Below, piece by piece: positions 46,561 to 58,157 of a DNA stretch of 64,000 nucleotides (the stretch's first letter is position 1; every line of letters begins with the position of its first letter). The stretch is from positions 186,001-250,000 of the forward strand of contig JAHQIW010001287.1 of NCBI GenBank assembly GCA_019055375.1, read 5' to 3'. The notes under the pieces were generated by a model. It ran no database searches and was not told the origin of the DNA. It saw nothing but the letters and a program-made list of their open reading frames with translations. The translations under genes and the position numbers were made by a program. Source of the stretch: Parelaphostrongylus tenuis (taxonomy: Eukaryota > Nematoda > Chromadorea > Rhabditida > Metastrongylidae).

Positions 46561-48945
46561 CGCACAATGGTGTTGAATTTATGGGTCGTTCTTTAGCGGT
46601 TGATCACAGTCAAGAGGTAAATCTTTCTTCCAATAGACTATGATTTCTAATTTTATGTATTATAATCAATAATGTCCATTATGCTTGAGATAAGGTAGCT
46701 TAAAGTCAATGCTGCTATTATTTTGTCGCCGTATGAATCGTATAATGCCCGTGCCTGAGTTCAAAGAACAGTGACTATTTGGAGACGAACACAGGGATCA
46801 GAGAACGTTTTTGATATTATTTTTATTGAACTCACACTGCTGTGTGACATTGGGGCGTTTCCGGCCTTTGGTGTTCTTCCCTAAAAAAGGAAATACGGTT
46901 ACAGTGTGGATACAAAATTTTATTCGAGTTCCTCATTCTTTTATGCTGTAAACTGTAAATCAACTAATGATTGTGACAAAGATTATACATCCGTGATCTA
47001 TCTAACATTTAGGTTTTTGTTTTTCTTTTGGCAGGACCTAACATCACGTAATATGCTAGTCTCGGTACAACAAAAAAAGTGATCCTGTACAAGTTCAGTA
47101 CTGTTTTCCGATCCCGAGCAAATAGGATATTTAGTGAGACTTCACAGTGTCGCTTTAGTTCTTTGCTCTTAAAAAAGCAGCTTTACTACTACATTGTTAA
47201 ATTTCGGCAACTTCCACTAGTACTAGTTTTCTCTGTGGAATACCAGTCACAGAGATTTTGGTGGGATGTCAAAGTCATGTTTCTCGACGGTTTATTACCT
47301 CACAATGACGAAGAAATCATTAAGAATGCTGATTTATAACTGAGTGTTTCTGTAGAAATTTGCAACCTCGTGCTTCTAAAAAGCGTTACGTTCTCAATAA
47401 ATCAGAGGTGTCAACTTCGAGAATGTTAACTGAATGATTCGAAACGCTTGCTGTTTATGATGTCATTTGGAATAAAGGACGATTTTTACTAGAAATCAGT
47501 AGTATTGTATTTCACATGGTGATGTTCCATCTCCATCGCGTGTGCAATTTGATGTCGTGAAACGAAGGAGTTAAGTTGCTAACGTGAAATCTTTTATCAT
47601 TAAATCTTTTTTTGAATATCCTCGGCCAACAAATCAAGAAACAGCTATGGGGCATCTTCTCTGCACTCAGAATGCACAAAAACTCCTTTCATGACAAAAT
47701 TGTTGGTTGACATTTCGAGCTCTTCGTTACAAAAACTGTTTCTCAAACAGGGAAGACATTTAGAGATGACGTAATCGGCAAGTTTTTATCGAACCGTAAA
47801 TGTTGTGGGGAAAGGTAAAGCCATAGTGGCGTGGTAAGATCGGTGTAATATATCAGCGAACTGCCACAAAATCATCTCTGATCTGTCGAATGAGAGTTAT
47901 GGTGATGAACAATGATAAAATTTCAGGAGTGCACAACATCTTGACCTAGTCAAGTGCGCCTTCGTAAGGTCTTACACTCAAAGTCTGCCAATGGACGCAT
48001 CTCATCAATGATCACGTGAATTTATAGAAAAGAATGTCTCATTACTATAATTTTGGGACTGAGAAGAAACAAAAACTTACTGCTCTACGTTTACCTCTCA
48101 GCGATAGAGATAGCGAACTTGTTAACCTAACCATGTCGGAATGCGAATGAGTTGCAAATGGAAGTTACTAAGTTTTCTTGAAGAGGTGAAGCGGTCTTAT
48201 CTTATCATATAGAATCCCATAACTGTTAGACAGTTGCAAATCCAGTATGTTCATACTCAAGATGTGTTCTTTGGCAGAGTGGTTTGCGTTCTAGATTTCT
48301 TTTATTCGGAATATCGAGTCTATCAGTTGAGTTCAAGCAATTTCTTTATCAGATTTTATCAATACCATTGAATAATTGGTTTATTTGTAGTACTAAACAA
48401 AGAGATAATAATACTTACGATGCTAGAATCAGCTCCAGGAGCTCTTCTTTGCCGCTGTTTTCAAGCAGAAAGTTAACAGCTAGCTTGTTACGCTCTGTAG
48501 ATTACATACATATAGATAAATTCCAACTGACTTTCTAGATGGAAGTATCGAGTGCTTTTTCAACTGAACTGATCCTTCTCTGTGCGACAAACTCCGCTCT
48601 ACATTGCACCTCGATATTCAAAATGCATTTCTTTAACCTAGTTAATATTTACGAATAAAGTGAATGTAAGTAGGATTGGTGATGGACGTGTTTGATTTAT
48701 GTTTGGTAACATAGAGAAGGCCACCCTGCTTTTCAAAGATTATCCAAGGCAACCCACTTTAACTTATTTGGTCAGAAATAAAATTAGAATACAGGATTCA
48801 TGGTCGAAGTGTCTAGACATCAGGAATGTAATTAAGTGCTTGTATTGTAATAAAGTAATATGTAATATAGTGCAGTGGCGATGTTTCTGACTGCTCATTC
48901 ACTTTGAATTTCGAATTCCGGACTTTGCGCAGTTCCAATAGATGG

Positions 48946-49262
48946 CTAGTGATCTGAGAATTGCTCTGAGACACTAATTAACTTAGTAGTTTGATGCGGT
49001 AGAGTTCTATAATCATTCCAGATACTAGGTTCGATTTCTGCTTTCACTTTTCTCTTCTCAAATGATGCAGTAAAAAACATCCTTCTGACCTTTTCACCAT
49101 TTTCTGATATAAAATATGTGAAAGAAGGTGAAGTAGAACGAAACTCCAACAGTATTCGATGATGAACAAGAATTCTGAACGGTCTGTGCCCAACAATCGT
49201 GTTGATACGTGATTTAAATGTTTTCCGGGTTGCCAAAGTTGACACATGCTGGTTCTAAAAAC
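48946..49262 (-). CDS. Putative exon, unrecognised
   Basis: After a TGTTTTTAG acceptor the minus strand is open for about 100 codons. It includes TFKSRINTIVGHRPFRILVH, SFTYFISENGEKVRRMFFTA and RKVKAEIEPSIWNDYRTLPH, and ends at TAG. The composition is more protein-like than the surrounding sequence. A second frame over its first half is also open, and no upstream exon joins convincingly, so it may be chance. Confidence 0.3.
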
Positions 49263-49424
49263 ATATGTTGTACATAAAGTAGTTAATTATTTCAGGAATT
49301 CTGACGGATAATTGCAATACTCACAATGATTTACAAGCGTAATTTCTTGATGTTTGCGATTCCACAAATAAATTCAGGTAAAGTACTTTTGGGTTATAAG
49401 AAAACAATTGAATATTCAACCTCA

Positions 49425-50060
49425 TTCGCTGAACAAGAATTTTTCATAGAAGTGTTGACAATCATACAAAGGACTTGAATCTCTAGCTGGAGCTACACCT
49501 GGCTCGTTTTCGAAAGGACCACTCTATAACTCTGTAAAGTTTGAAATAAGGTTATGTTTCCACGCGCTTATAACTCTTGCCAGACAGAGCTCTTTTCAGA
49601 CTATCAGTGATCATACGATAGCGTAAGATTCAAAAATCCTAGCACTGCACTCATTTCCTGGAAAGGCCGTTAACTATGCAGTGCAGGAGGCAAAATAAGA
49701 TCAAATTCACATTTACGGGTAAGGGCATTTTGGCTTTTCTACGGGGCGCAGGGCAGATGTGGACATTCCAGCACGCCGGTCGATCGATGGGCCCTTTCGC
49801 GAGCCTAGGAAAGAAGGATTCGTGTTGCTCATTTAGGAATTGTTTTTCGAAACTTCAGAAAACGCCTGACCCTAATACTAAAAGATTTTCTCTGTACGTT
49901 CACGTGCTTTTCGTGATTTCAGCGAAATAATGGTCGAATTGCATGGCCGATGTAAAGCGTAATTTTATTTTGAATTTTACAGCCTTATGAAAAGTCTTTT
50001 GGAAAACCCGTCTTGTACGATTTTCCTAGAGATTTGATCCCTCGAATGATTGCTAGCAGT
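49425..50060 (+). repeat. Dispersed repeat R3, copy 2
   Basis: This copy is homologous to 54990-55640. The left flank CATTCGCTGAACAAGAA and the right part AAAAGTCTTTTGGAAAA match in the same orientation. The middle (GATCAAATTCACATTTACGG to TGTTGCTCATTTAG) matches the other copy only as its reverse complement. Confidence 0.55.
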
Positions 50061-50605
50061 TTTATGAAAAATTCTTGTACAGCGAATGAGGTCGAATATT
50101 CATTTGTTTCCTTATATCCGAAAAGAACATCGGAAAAATTAAATCGTAGAGACAAAGTCTTAGTATTTTACCGTGTTGGAGTGGGAAAGCTTGCATCACC
50201 TTGAGAGCGGAAAGTGAGATTAGTGATGCGCTGTATCGGAAAGCTTGGTGATAAGCATGGGCTGAGTTCGTTCCTCCGATCAAGTCCGTACAATCAGTTG
50301 ACTAAGATCATCTTGGCTCGGTTACCTCTAAGAGTGCAGGATGAATAGTCTCCACAGACGAACACTCTGCGACTTTCATAAAGAAGACAAAATCTTTAGT
50401 CGCAACCGAGACTGAGTGAAGATCTTGGAGAACATTGTGAAGGATGAATGCGAGGAAGGCAAATCCAATGCTAAAAGTGCTAGAATCCACACAGTAATTT
50501 GTGATGACTGTATACACAGCATTTTCCATGAACTACGAATGCTGTCTATCCCTTTCTAGGTGGATTTACTTAAACATGTACTGTTATACTTGACTCGAAT
50601 ATAGC

Positions 50606-50830
50606 GGCGCTGTGGCCGAATGGTTGTGATGCTCGTCGCGGCGCGCGTAGGGCCGAGCCCCACCCTACAACATTTTCCGACAGTCAATAACGAGCGCCCA
50701 TGGAACATCACAGCCAGACTATCCTCGAGATTGCAAGGAGATACGCTCAATCAGTATTAAATCATTCGAGGAAGATGCCTGAAGTACTGGGACCTGCACA
50801 GTGAAAAAAGCACTGCGAAGGCGGGAATGA
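50606..50830 (+). repeat. S2 SINE-like element with best-preserved tRNA-like head
   Basis: GCGGCGCTGTGGCCGAATGG followed by TTGTGATGCTCGTCGCGG resembles the D-arm side of a tRNA-Ser-like gene, but there is no complete cloverleaf. The body and tail are as in 39105-39330. Confidence 0.55.
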
Positions 50831-50884
50831 AATCTCTAAAACGTTAAGAATTCAAATGTTCTCATATACATTTATTTCCAGTAA

Positions 50885-51090
50885 TGTTGAGTGATATGCA
50901 AATCTCTGAAACCAGCGATCGTTCTGCCAATCACTTTCTTTGTGACACTATTGTACGGATCTGTCAACAGTCACTGTCAACTGTGAACAGTTTGGCCTGG
51001 CAAGCCCATATCACCATTGAGTCCAGTACACTGACAGATATTGGTTGTATTATTTATCAAATTAGAATTTTTTTATACCGATTTTTTCGA
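50885..51090 (+). repeat. Dispersed repeat R4, copy 1
   Basis: This copy aligns with 62540-62800. GAGTGATATGCAAA, CTGTCAACTGTGAACAGTTTGG, GAGTCCAGTACACTGACAGATATTG and AGAATTTTTTT appear in order in both. Confidence 0.5.
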
Positions 51091-51141
51091 GTGTCTTCTT
51101 GAGAGTACGCTTAAATTTCAATATGTTTGATAACTATTACT

Positions 51142-51272
51142 TCAGCCAACATGTCATGTGGTCTGTTATGGACTTGTACAGCCCGATACTCGTGTTACGA
51201 CCTTGACAGCCTCGTCAGTCGGGCCCTTCGTCTTTAGCCAATCCTCTCGGGGGTGCTTCTATCCATAACAGA
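51142..51272 (-). mobile_element. Hammerhead repeat family B, partial inverted unit
   Basis: On the minus strand it runs from GAGAGGATTGGCTAAAGACG through the ribozyme to GACCACATGACATGTTGGCT. It abuts the plus-strand unit at 51272-51600, so the two are arranged in opposite directions. Confidence 0.55.
51181..51224 (-). ncRNA. Hammerhead ribozyme with a core substitution
   Basis: Stem I GCCCGA/TCGGGC is perfect and CTGACGA is intact, but the second core reads CGTAAC instead of CGAAAC. The mutated adenine is one of the invariant catalytic-core bases, so cleavage should be strongly reduced. The predicted cleavage triplet is GTA. Confidence 0.65.
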
Positions 51273-51600
51273 CATGTGGGCTCAAGTAATAATTACCAGA
51301 TATACTGAAATTTGATCGTGGTCTTAAGGAAACAATCGAAATAAACAGTATACTATTTCAAAAATACCAGTCACGAGTGACTGAGTGTACAACACTGCCG
51401 ATCCAGTGACTTAATTCACTTGACGACACATGTAAATCGTTCATCATCGCCTACTCTAGTGAGGGATAGGGGCATCCCGAGAGGAGTTGGCTAAAAAAGA
51501 AGGGTAACTGCCCAACTGACGAGGCTGCCGAGGCCGAACACGTGTATCAGAGCCCATAACAGACAACATGACACGCTGGCTCAAAGAATAATTATCAGAA
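51272..51600 (+). mobile_element. Hammerhead repeat family B, 299-nt unit
   Basis: The flank GGGCTCAAGTAATAATTACCAG at 51279-51300 recurs as GGCTCAAAGAATAATTATCAG at 51578-51600, an offset of 299 nt, with a ribozyme relic (51511-51550) just before the second copy. The body has TGAAATTTGATCGTGGTCTTAA, matching 31495-31510. Confidence 0.6.
51511..51550 (+). ncRNA. Hammerhead ribozyme relic with one-base core deletion
   Basis: CAACTGACGAGGCTGCCGAGGCC forms a good stem II, but the core reads CGAAC instead of CGAAAC, and stem I is weak (CCCAA against TCAGAG). The triplet is GTA. It is probably inactive. Confidence 0.6.
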
Positions 51601-52279
51601 TTCTTTTTCTTCAACCGTTAACGCTCGTCCCCGGAAAGGGTAAATGTGGGATCAAATTCCGTCCGATGTTCAAAGTATTCTATATCACCCAATACTATTC
51701 AAAAATATAACTGTAATGCAATACCGCAGCTAAAAACAGTTAATCAAAAGGAATTCTAGTTTAGTACACATTTATTGCTTTCGTAGTATGTAATTTGTGC
51801 CTCAAAATAGATTGCACCCTCGATGGGACGCATAGCACTTTCCTTTTTAAACAACTCGCGAACAGGTGAGTTTGTGTTGTATTCTTTGAGTTGTAACATC
51901 TCGTGTAGACTCTAGAATGTTTCGGACGGCGTGGATCATATATGACTCACGCACTGCAGCGCCGGGAACGCGATGAGGAAACATGGGAATTTATTTAATA
52001 TGATGTTATGAGAAGACAGTATCATTATTAAATGGCAGAAAATTATTGGAAGAGTTTTTATAAGGACCAGAAGAAACTCCAAAATGTCGGCAATCTTTTT
52101 CAACGAGAAAATTACATCCCTTCAACAAGGATATTGTTCTAATAGTTATTGAACATTTTTACTTATTTTATTCACGTCTTTGTAGTCATTCGATAGCTTG
52201 GTACTTAAGCTCAGTTTGTAAAAAGCCTTCTATACTATGGCATACTAACGAAAAAGGTAGCATTCTGGTTGCGGAAACC

Positions 52280-52810
52280 ACTGCTTCAAATACACAGCGG
52301 TTTTGTATTATATAGTAAAATTTAGTTCTAAGGAGATTATGTCGCCTCAAAAAGACCAAATAATACTGAAGTATTTCTATAAACGTATTTCCAGTTGGAG
52401 GAACGCCCAAATGCTTCGAAAATTTTCACTTTTCATTACAAAGTGTATGGACTGTAAAGTGAGGGATTTACTCATATTTGCGTTATTTCTTGAAAAAATC
52501 TTTTTCACTATATCATTAGCAATCATTCGATAGTATGAAAGGCTTATATTTTGGAAAAGACTTAGTTTTGAAAGATCTTTATAATGCTTCTACTAATGGA
52601 AAAAGCGTCATGGTTTTTGATTGTGCTGCTGTGCTGTTTTAACTTCATGACGAATTTTCTTGATCACACAGGGAAAATTTTGTTGTAGGCAAACTTTATT
52701 GCGGCATTGAAATAGATTGATGTTGGAGTGGATTCCGTAAACGTATTTCCAGTGGAACGAACTTCCACATCTTCTAAAACCTTCATTTTCATTACGGAAA
52801 CCAATCAATG
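52280..52810. repeat. Direct repeat pair (about 52365-52440 and 52725-52800)
   Basis: AAACGTATTTCCAGTTGGAGGAACG and a following CTTCGAAAATTTTCACTTTTCATTAC stretch recur as AAACGTATTTCCAGTGGAACGAACTTCCAC and CCTTCATTTTCATTACG. The unit is about 360 nt, and no coding frame is supported. Confidence 0.45.
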
Positions 52811-53028
52811 GAATAAGGACACAATTCGAACTCCTTTTAACATCTCTTTCAAATCAAGCTCTTATTTGAAAGCACATTTGCACGCAATATACGACTTTTT
52901 TTGAAATCTTCTATGAATGAATTTCTAATGGGTAGCCGGAGTATGGGTTCATGGAGTTCGCATCCAACAATTTGAATAACATGCCTGGTAATCATTATTT
53001 GAGCCACGCATGTCATTGGTCTGTCAAT

Positions 53029-53108
53029 GAGGGCTGACTTATAGAGCCCGATACACGTGTTTCAATCTTGCGATCTCGTCAGTCGGGCAGTCGCCCTCTC
53101 TCGTCTTT
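53029..53108 (-). ncRNA. Hammerhead ribozyme with long stem I (family B)
   Basis: On the minus strand the outer stem I GAGGGCGACT pairs with AGTCAGCCCTC (one bulge) and the inner stem I GCCCGA pairs with TCGGGC. The core reads CTGACGA, stem II GATC-GCAA-GATT closed by a G-U pair, GAAA, short stem III AC-ACGT-GT and the triplet GTA. All invariant bases are present; only the stem II closing pair is weakened. It is one of the three best candidates for activity in the window. Confidence 0.8.
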
Positions 53109-53318
53109 TGCTAATCTCTGTGGGTGCTCCAGTCCCCACAATAAGAGTTAGCGACGACGTACGATTTACACTCTATGTCCAGTAAAAAAAATTTGAATAA
53201 CACTTTTCTAGAGAAGATACAAATTTCTGATCTTGACCCATTTATATCCATTGTTCAGAAAATTATTTACTAAATAACAACTTGCTTCTATAATCAACAT
53301 TGGAGAACAGCAGCTTAC

Positions 53319-53536
53319 CTCAATTCATAGGTTACCATCAACCAACAATTTTCACTTTTTGTGTGGAGTTTGTCCCTCTTGCAGTCAATACTTAGTACTT
53401 CGTGCTCTTTCATTGGATTATTACAGTCGATAGCTGTAGAAACAGAGATTTCAGAATTGTGCTTGGATTCCAAAAGGGTCTCCTTAGTGTACAGTGCAAA
53501 CGGCGAGAAATGAAAGTACATCATAGTCACCAACAA
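53319..53536 (-). CDS. Putative internal exon, unrecognised
   Basis: The minus strand is open with TMMYFHFSPFALYTKETLLE, AIDCNNPMKEHEVLSIDC and ENCWLMVTYEL, and it ends at a strong GAG/GTAAGC donor. No convincing acceptor or partner exon was found, and no family recognised. It might belong to a gene running toward lower coordinates. Confidence 0.3.
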
Positions 53537-54654
53537 GTGGTATGTTAAAGAGGAATGAACTATAGATATTCTTCAAAAGAAGAGCTCCTATGCATTTTAA
53601 CTCTGTACTTTTTAATAAGACTATTTCTAATTCTATATATTATTTATTTCCATATTACCTCTTTCCTTGAAGTAAAAAACTATTTTCCAGCTCTAATTGC
53701 GCTTTTTTGTCGCATATCCTATGAAAGTGAGATCGTCTTTTCTCACGCATCATTCATCTGATCTTCCCAGATATCTACAATGTACAATTAGCTCCTGATT
53801 GTCGCTCATGTACAGCTCGAAGAGTTGAGTGGGTGCCTGTATGTGAGCATAATGTTGCTTTGAAATCTCCCATGTCATCAAAAACTAGCTAGGATTCTGG
53901 ATTATGCCACCTTCTTCTACCACTCACCAATGGTCTTATCAGTGTTCTTTCGATAAGAATGAGCACAATACAGTACAATGTCGGCTGGAGTCTCGGAGGA
54001 TCTTTTTCTTCTTTGTAGTCTAGGAAGGTCAAACTGACCTGTAATCTGTTCAGTCGACTATTTTCGAATGATGACTTCTGAAGATAATGAATGTCGAAAA
54101 ATCAACTAATGAGCACTGCAGGCCCGTCTTAAAAATTCAAACAATCTGATTCACCATTCTAATGCTTGAGATCTTCTATTCGACATGTTTTTTCAGGCAT
54201 CGTTTTTCTAACGATTTCTACGATTAACACTTTCTTCTATCTATGAGGAGGTTGCGAGAGTTGTGCCTGAACATGCACACGCCAAAGTTCTGTAGATGCA
54301 CGGTAAGTGTAGGACTGGTAATGAATATTTTGTAAAAGTAGATTACCTTCCTGCTCATAAGAACTACGTCGCCTTGAACACCTGTCCGTTGCTCATCAAA
54401 GAGTAAAGTTTTGAGCGAGAGCACGTTTCTTGAGAACTCATAAATTATCATTATATTGTTCATCATCGCTCGAGTCACTATGCGAAGCCACTGCCTGTGA
54501 CGAGTACATCATATTCCAGATGTCGTAACGATAAACTACAATTCAAATCCGTACACTGGACACATAAGCAGGTGATGAAAGTTCTGATGCTAAACTAACC
54601 CAAACTAAACCCCCAACACGCATCCGCCACTAAACAGCCACTACAGAAGGGTCG

Positions 54655-54790
54655 TGTAAAATCAAAGTAAAATTGTATAAAACATATTTTGAGCCTTTCA
54701 TGAGGCCTGATATGGCACTTATAAAGTACTAGTATGTTATAAGTGGCACGTGTTATGGTCTTTCTGCTTCATCAGTAGCAAGATGCCTTT
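54655..54790 (-). ncRNA. Hammerhead relic (family A type)
   Basis: CTACTGATGAAGCAG followed by ATAACACGTGCCACTTATAACA keeps the CTGATGA core, but stem II and the GAAA segment are lost. The flank AGCCTTTCATGAGGCCTGATATGGC resembles 32345-32370. Confidence 0.35.
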
Positions 54791-54989
54791 TGATTTAGGC
54801 AGTTCCTTGTAAAGGGATTTAGACGATTTTATCAGGAGATTTCGAAGGTGAGCGCCAAACTATTTTCATCAAGTTGCTGGTTAGATATGTTCAATAATGT
54901 ATAAAAGTTTAAAGACTAAAGAACAATCTAAAAGGCGCTTTTTTGAAAAAGGAGTTCATTTCGGACTATCAGGGAAAAATGAATTGCCG

Positions 54990-55640
54990 ATCCCATTCGC
55001 TGGACAAGAACTTTTCCTCAGTGTGTGAGTGACTATTTCAAAGCTCAAATCTCTGGTTAGCGTGGTACGTGGTCAATTTTTTAAAACAGCCTTTTATAAC
55101 GCTGTAAAATTCAAAATAAATTGTGTTTTACATTGGCCGAACAATTCAACTGTTCTTTCACTGATACAACGAAAAGCACGTGGGCGTGTAGTGAAAATCT
55201 TTTAGCTTAATAGTCAGACGTTTACTCTTGAGTTTTTTCAAAGTGAGGAATATTTTCTAACTGAATAACAACAATTGCACTTTCTTATGGCCCGCGGAAG
55301 GTTCAGTTGATCGACTGCCGTGTTGAAGCGGATTCTTCCGTCCTGCTTCTCCTTCACTCCGCAAAATAGCCAAATTACCCATGCTCGCGTATGTAAATTT
55401 GATCATATTTTTGCAGGTGCATCGCATAGAGGCTGTCTTCATAGGAAATAACGAAAGCGTTGGGATCTTTAAATGTTATGCTATCGAATGTTTACTAATA
55501 GTCCGAACGAGGAGCTCTGTCTTGCAAGAAAAACGCATGCGTGGAACACAAATGTTTTCTTCCATCGAAGCGTCATAATAAAGACTTTTTCAAAACGCGG
55601 CCACGTACTGCAATAGCCAGGAATTTAAGCTATCGTGTTA
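54990..55640. repeat. Dispersed repeat R3, copy 3 (central segment inverted)
   Basis: The flanks match 49425-49620 and 49980-50010 directly, while 55250-55400 matches 49698-49860 as its reverse complement. The open frames over it are repeat-derived. Confidence 0.55.
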
Positions 55641-56065
55641 TTACTAGAACTCATATGAAGAGAGGGGTCAGGGATCCATCGCCAAAATCCATCCCTTGGA
55701 AGCAACATTGTGGAAACCTGAAAACGCCCTCGCAAGGTTATGTCAGGAAGCCAGGGAATATCACATGCACGGCCAACAATGTACCATTTGGAATATGTGC
55801 TAGGGCCGCACAACTAGAAGGCAGACCATCTAAGTATCTAAGCAAGTAAGTAAGTTTCGCACAGCCCTAGGTAGAATTAGGTACCCATCGTATGGATATT
55901 CGTAACTGGTGAAGTAATGGAGTAGAGTTGGTCATTTCCTGATGGTCAACCAATTAAGTGGCTTGTCCTTTAACGTTCGTAAATAAACTATTTAACTGAC
56001 AGTCGATTTCGTAGTTTGTTATGCATATGAGGATATTAAATAAGGATGTAACATGTTATGAGTTG

Positions 56066-56290
56066 TGAGGTCCAGTGCTATACGGGCACCTGTTTCATCC
56101 TGTTGGGACTCATCAGTGGCTCCCTCTCTCGATTCAGCCAATCCCTGAGGCTAAATAATCCTCTGTAAAGGAATTGACACCGATCCAAAAAAATCACCGT
56201 AAGTCAGATGATGGGATTACCTGATACTGTGGTGAGCGGCAGTCGAGTTTGTAGCTTGTACAATAAGTCATACCTCTCCTTTAAGTCCTT
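56066..56290 (-). repeat. Hammerhead-bearing repeat family A, copy 2
   Basis: Partner of 18325-18545. The ribozyme-like end is at 56072-56125, and the opposite end carries TCATACCTCTC, which forms an inverted repeat with sequence just outside (CATACCTCTCCTT at about 56270 against AAGGAGAGGTATG at about 56308). Confidence 0.6.
56072..56125 (-). ncRNA. Hammerhead ribozyme, family A, partly preserved
   Basis: CCACTGATGAGTCCCAACAGGATGAAACAGG keeps CTGATGA and GAAA with a four-pair stem II whose closing pair is G-U. The 3' side (GTGCCCGTATAGCACTGG) does not form an obvious stem I with the 5' GAGGGAGCCA, so activity is doubtful. Confidence 0.6.
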
Positions 56291-56917
56291 GAAAAAAAGC
56301 AGTCGTAAGGAGAGGTATGTATATTAAAACTTTACAACTTATTCTATGATCTGTAGACTCCTACCAGAAGAGAAAGAAATTATTTTATAAATGTAGTCGT
56401 TAATAATCCGACTTGAAGATTATGATGTATGGTGGATATACGTATTGGTGCGCTGACAGTTTTTACCTTCCTATACTTTATTTAATACATTCGCGATGAT
56501 ATGACTATATATGGGTCATAGAGAACTGAAGATAATCACTTTCCAGTTTTATTACAGATCTCTTAACTCAAAGTAAATTTGTTAAGTGACTGAAAACTAA
56601 TATATTTTACTCATGTTCACTGTCGAGGTACACTGTGCTTATGCAAGCAGATCCAGTTACTAGATTTCCGAAAAATCATCTTTCTCTCGCCTTTTGTGGT
56701 TGCGGCTTTTGTTTGGAGATGGGAAGTAGGTCAACAAGCGGGATCACTTCCATTACAACAGCATGTTTTCATCAAATAGTAGCTGTTCTTCCATATATGG
56801 AATTCTTATGTTTTTACTGCTTTTTCGTGGTCTAATGATGCCTCAAGTGTACCAAAAAAATTGGATGGTAGGCAGAAATGCGACCTCAAACTGGAGTTGA
56901 ACCCGCGCGCTTCAGTC

Positions 56918-56944
56918 ATACCCGTATGGGAGAAATACGGGTAT
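56918..56944. repeat. Perfect small hairpin, 10-bp arms
   Basis: ATACCCGTAT at 56918-56927 pairs with ATACGGGTAT at 56935-56944 over a 7-nt loop. It is next to a tRNA-T-arm-like GAGTTGAACCCGC on the complementary strand, so it is probably part of a SINE-type repeat. Confidence 0.55.
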
Positions 56945-58157
56945 AGTTCCCGTCTGGGTCGAATTTTTGCCTGACATTCAATTCTCTCATAAAGCTATTT
57001 CGTTGAACCTCGTGTTTACTTGAAAAAATTGTTTAGCCAGCCTTTTAAAATTTATGGAACTTTGAAAAAAAGAACACTGAAAGTTATATGTATACTCATA
57101 TAATACTTATTTGATCACCTGTGTCCTGCGTGACCCATGTTTTCAATGTTTACATATTGTTTGAATCCCATTATTTCCTTCAATTGTTTTCGGTACCTTA
57201 TTCGTCATCCACGAATGTTTTGAACATGCATGGGGGCTCGGGTACATCTTGGGGTTTAGCCCACTTCATGTTACCGCTCACTCATGGTCGAGTCGATTTT
57301 GACGAAATCTCGAGTTAGCTCTATTATGGCATTCCTAATCCTTCATCATTTTCTCCAGACTCCTCTGAATCGGAGCTCGCTGGGTTACATGTGTTTCTTA
57401 TTCACTGTACCATTCACTTCATGCCTCAGATGATTGCGAAAATTTTTTTGCTTTTAAAAACTTTCTGTAATATTTGAGGTTGAGAGACGTGAAGACATTT
57501 GAGAAATTGCGCGAAATACATAATGTCTAAAATGTACGATGAGCGACCAGCATGATATCGCCAAGATTTCCCACATTTCTGGTCGGATATTTGCAGTTCA
57601 ACGAAAGGAACAATAAGGACCTTGAAATTTTTGGAAATCGAGGAAATCCTTTGACAGAAATTTTCGTGTATAAAGATCCCTTTGGCAAGCGTCGCAAACA
57701 GAAATCCGAGTAAGAGATATGTGTAATGGAATAAACAAAAGCACATGTTTCTCTAGATAGATCAATTTGTTCTTTGATCTATCGTTGAATTCTAACACCC
57801 ATAAACAAGTAATATTCATGGAAGTATTTCATTGCTAAAGAAGGTGGTATCGAACTTTTATGATTGTAACTCTTTCGCGACAGAGCTGTTTTATCGAAAA
57901 CTGGCAACAACTTCCCAGTCACTATAGTATTTTAGGTGTTGAAAGCTTGGTAGATTAATAGAAGAAATTTTCCTTACCACATTAATCGCATAATGGCATG
58001 TACTTTTAGTATATTCATTCTAATTTGAATATGTTCAAAAGTAGGACTTCAATAAAGCTGCGATTACATTGAGCTTTTGAGGTTTTCAACTTAAATGCGG
58101 CAGCAATAAGCACAACGATACAGTGCGATACATCACTGTTTTATGATGTACAAAGTT

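Noticed and set aside
55541..55849. 102-codon plus-strand open frame
   Set aside because: It starts within repeat R3 and continues into sequence resembling 58640-58790 (shared GTATCTAAG ends), so it is dispersed repeat material without recognised protein motifs.
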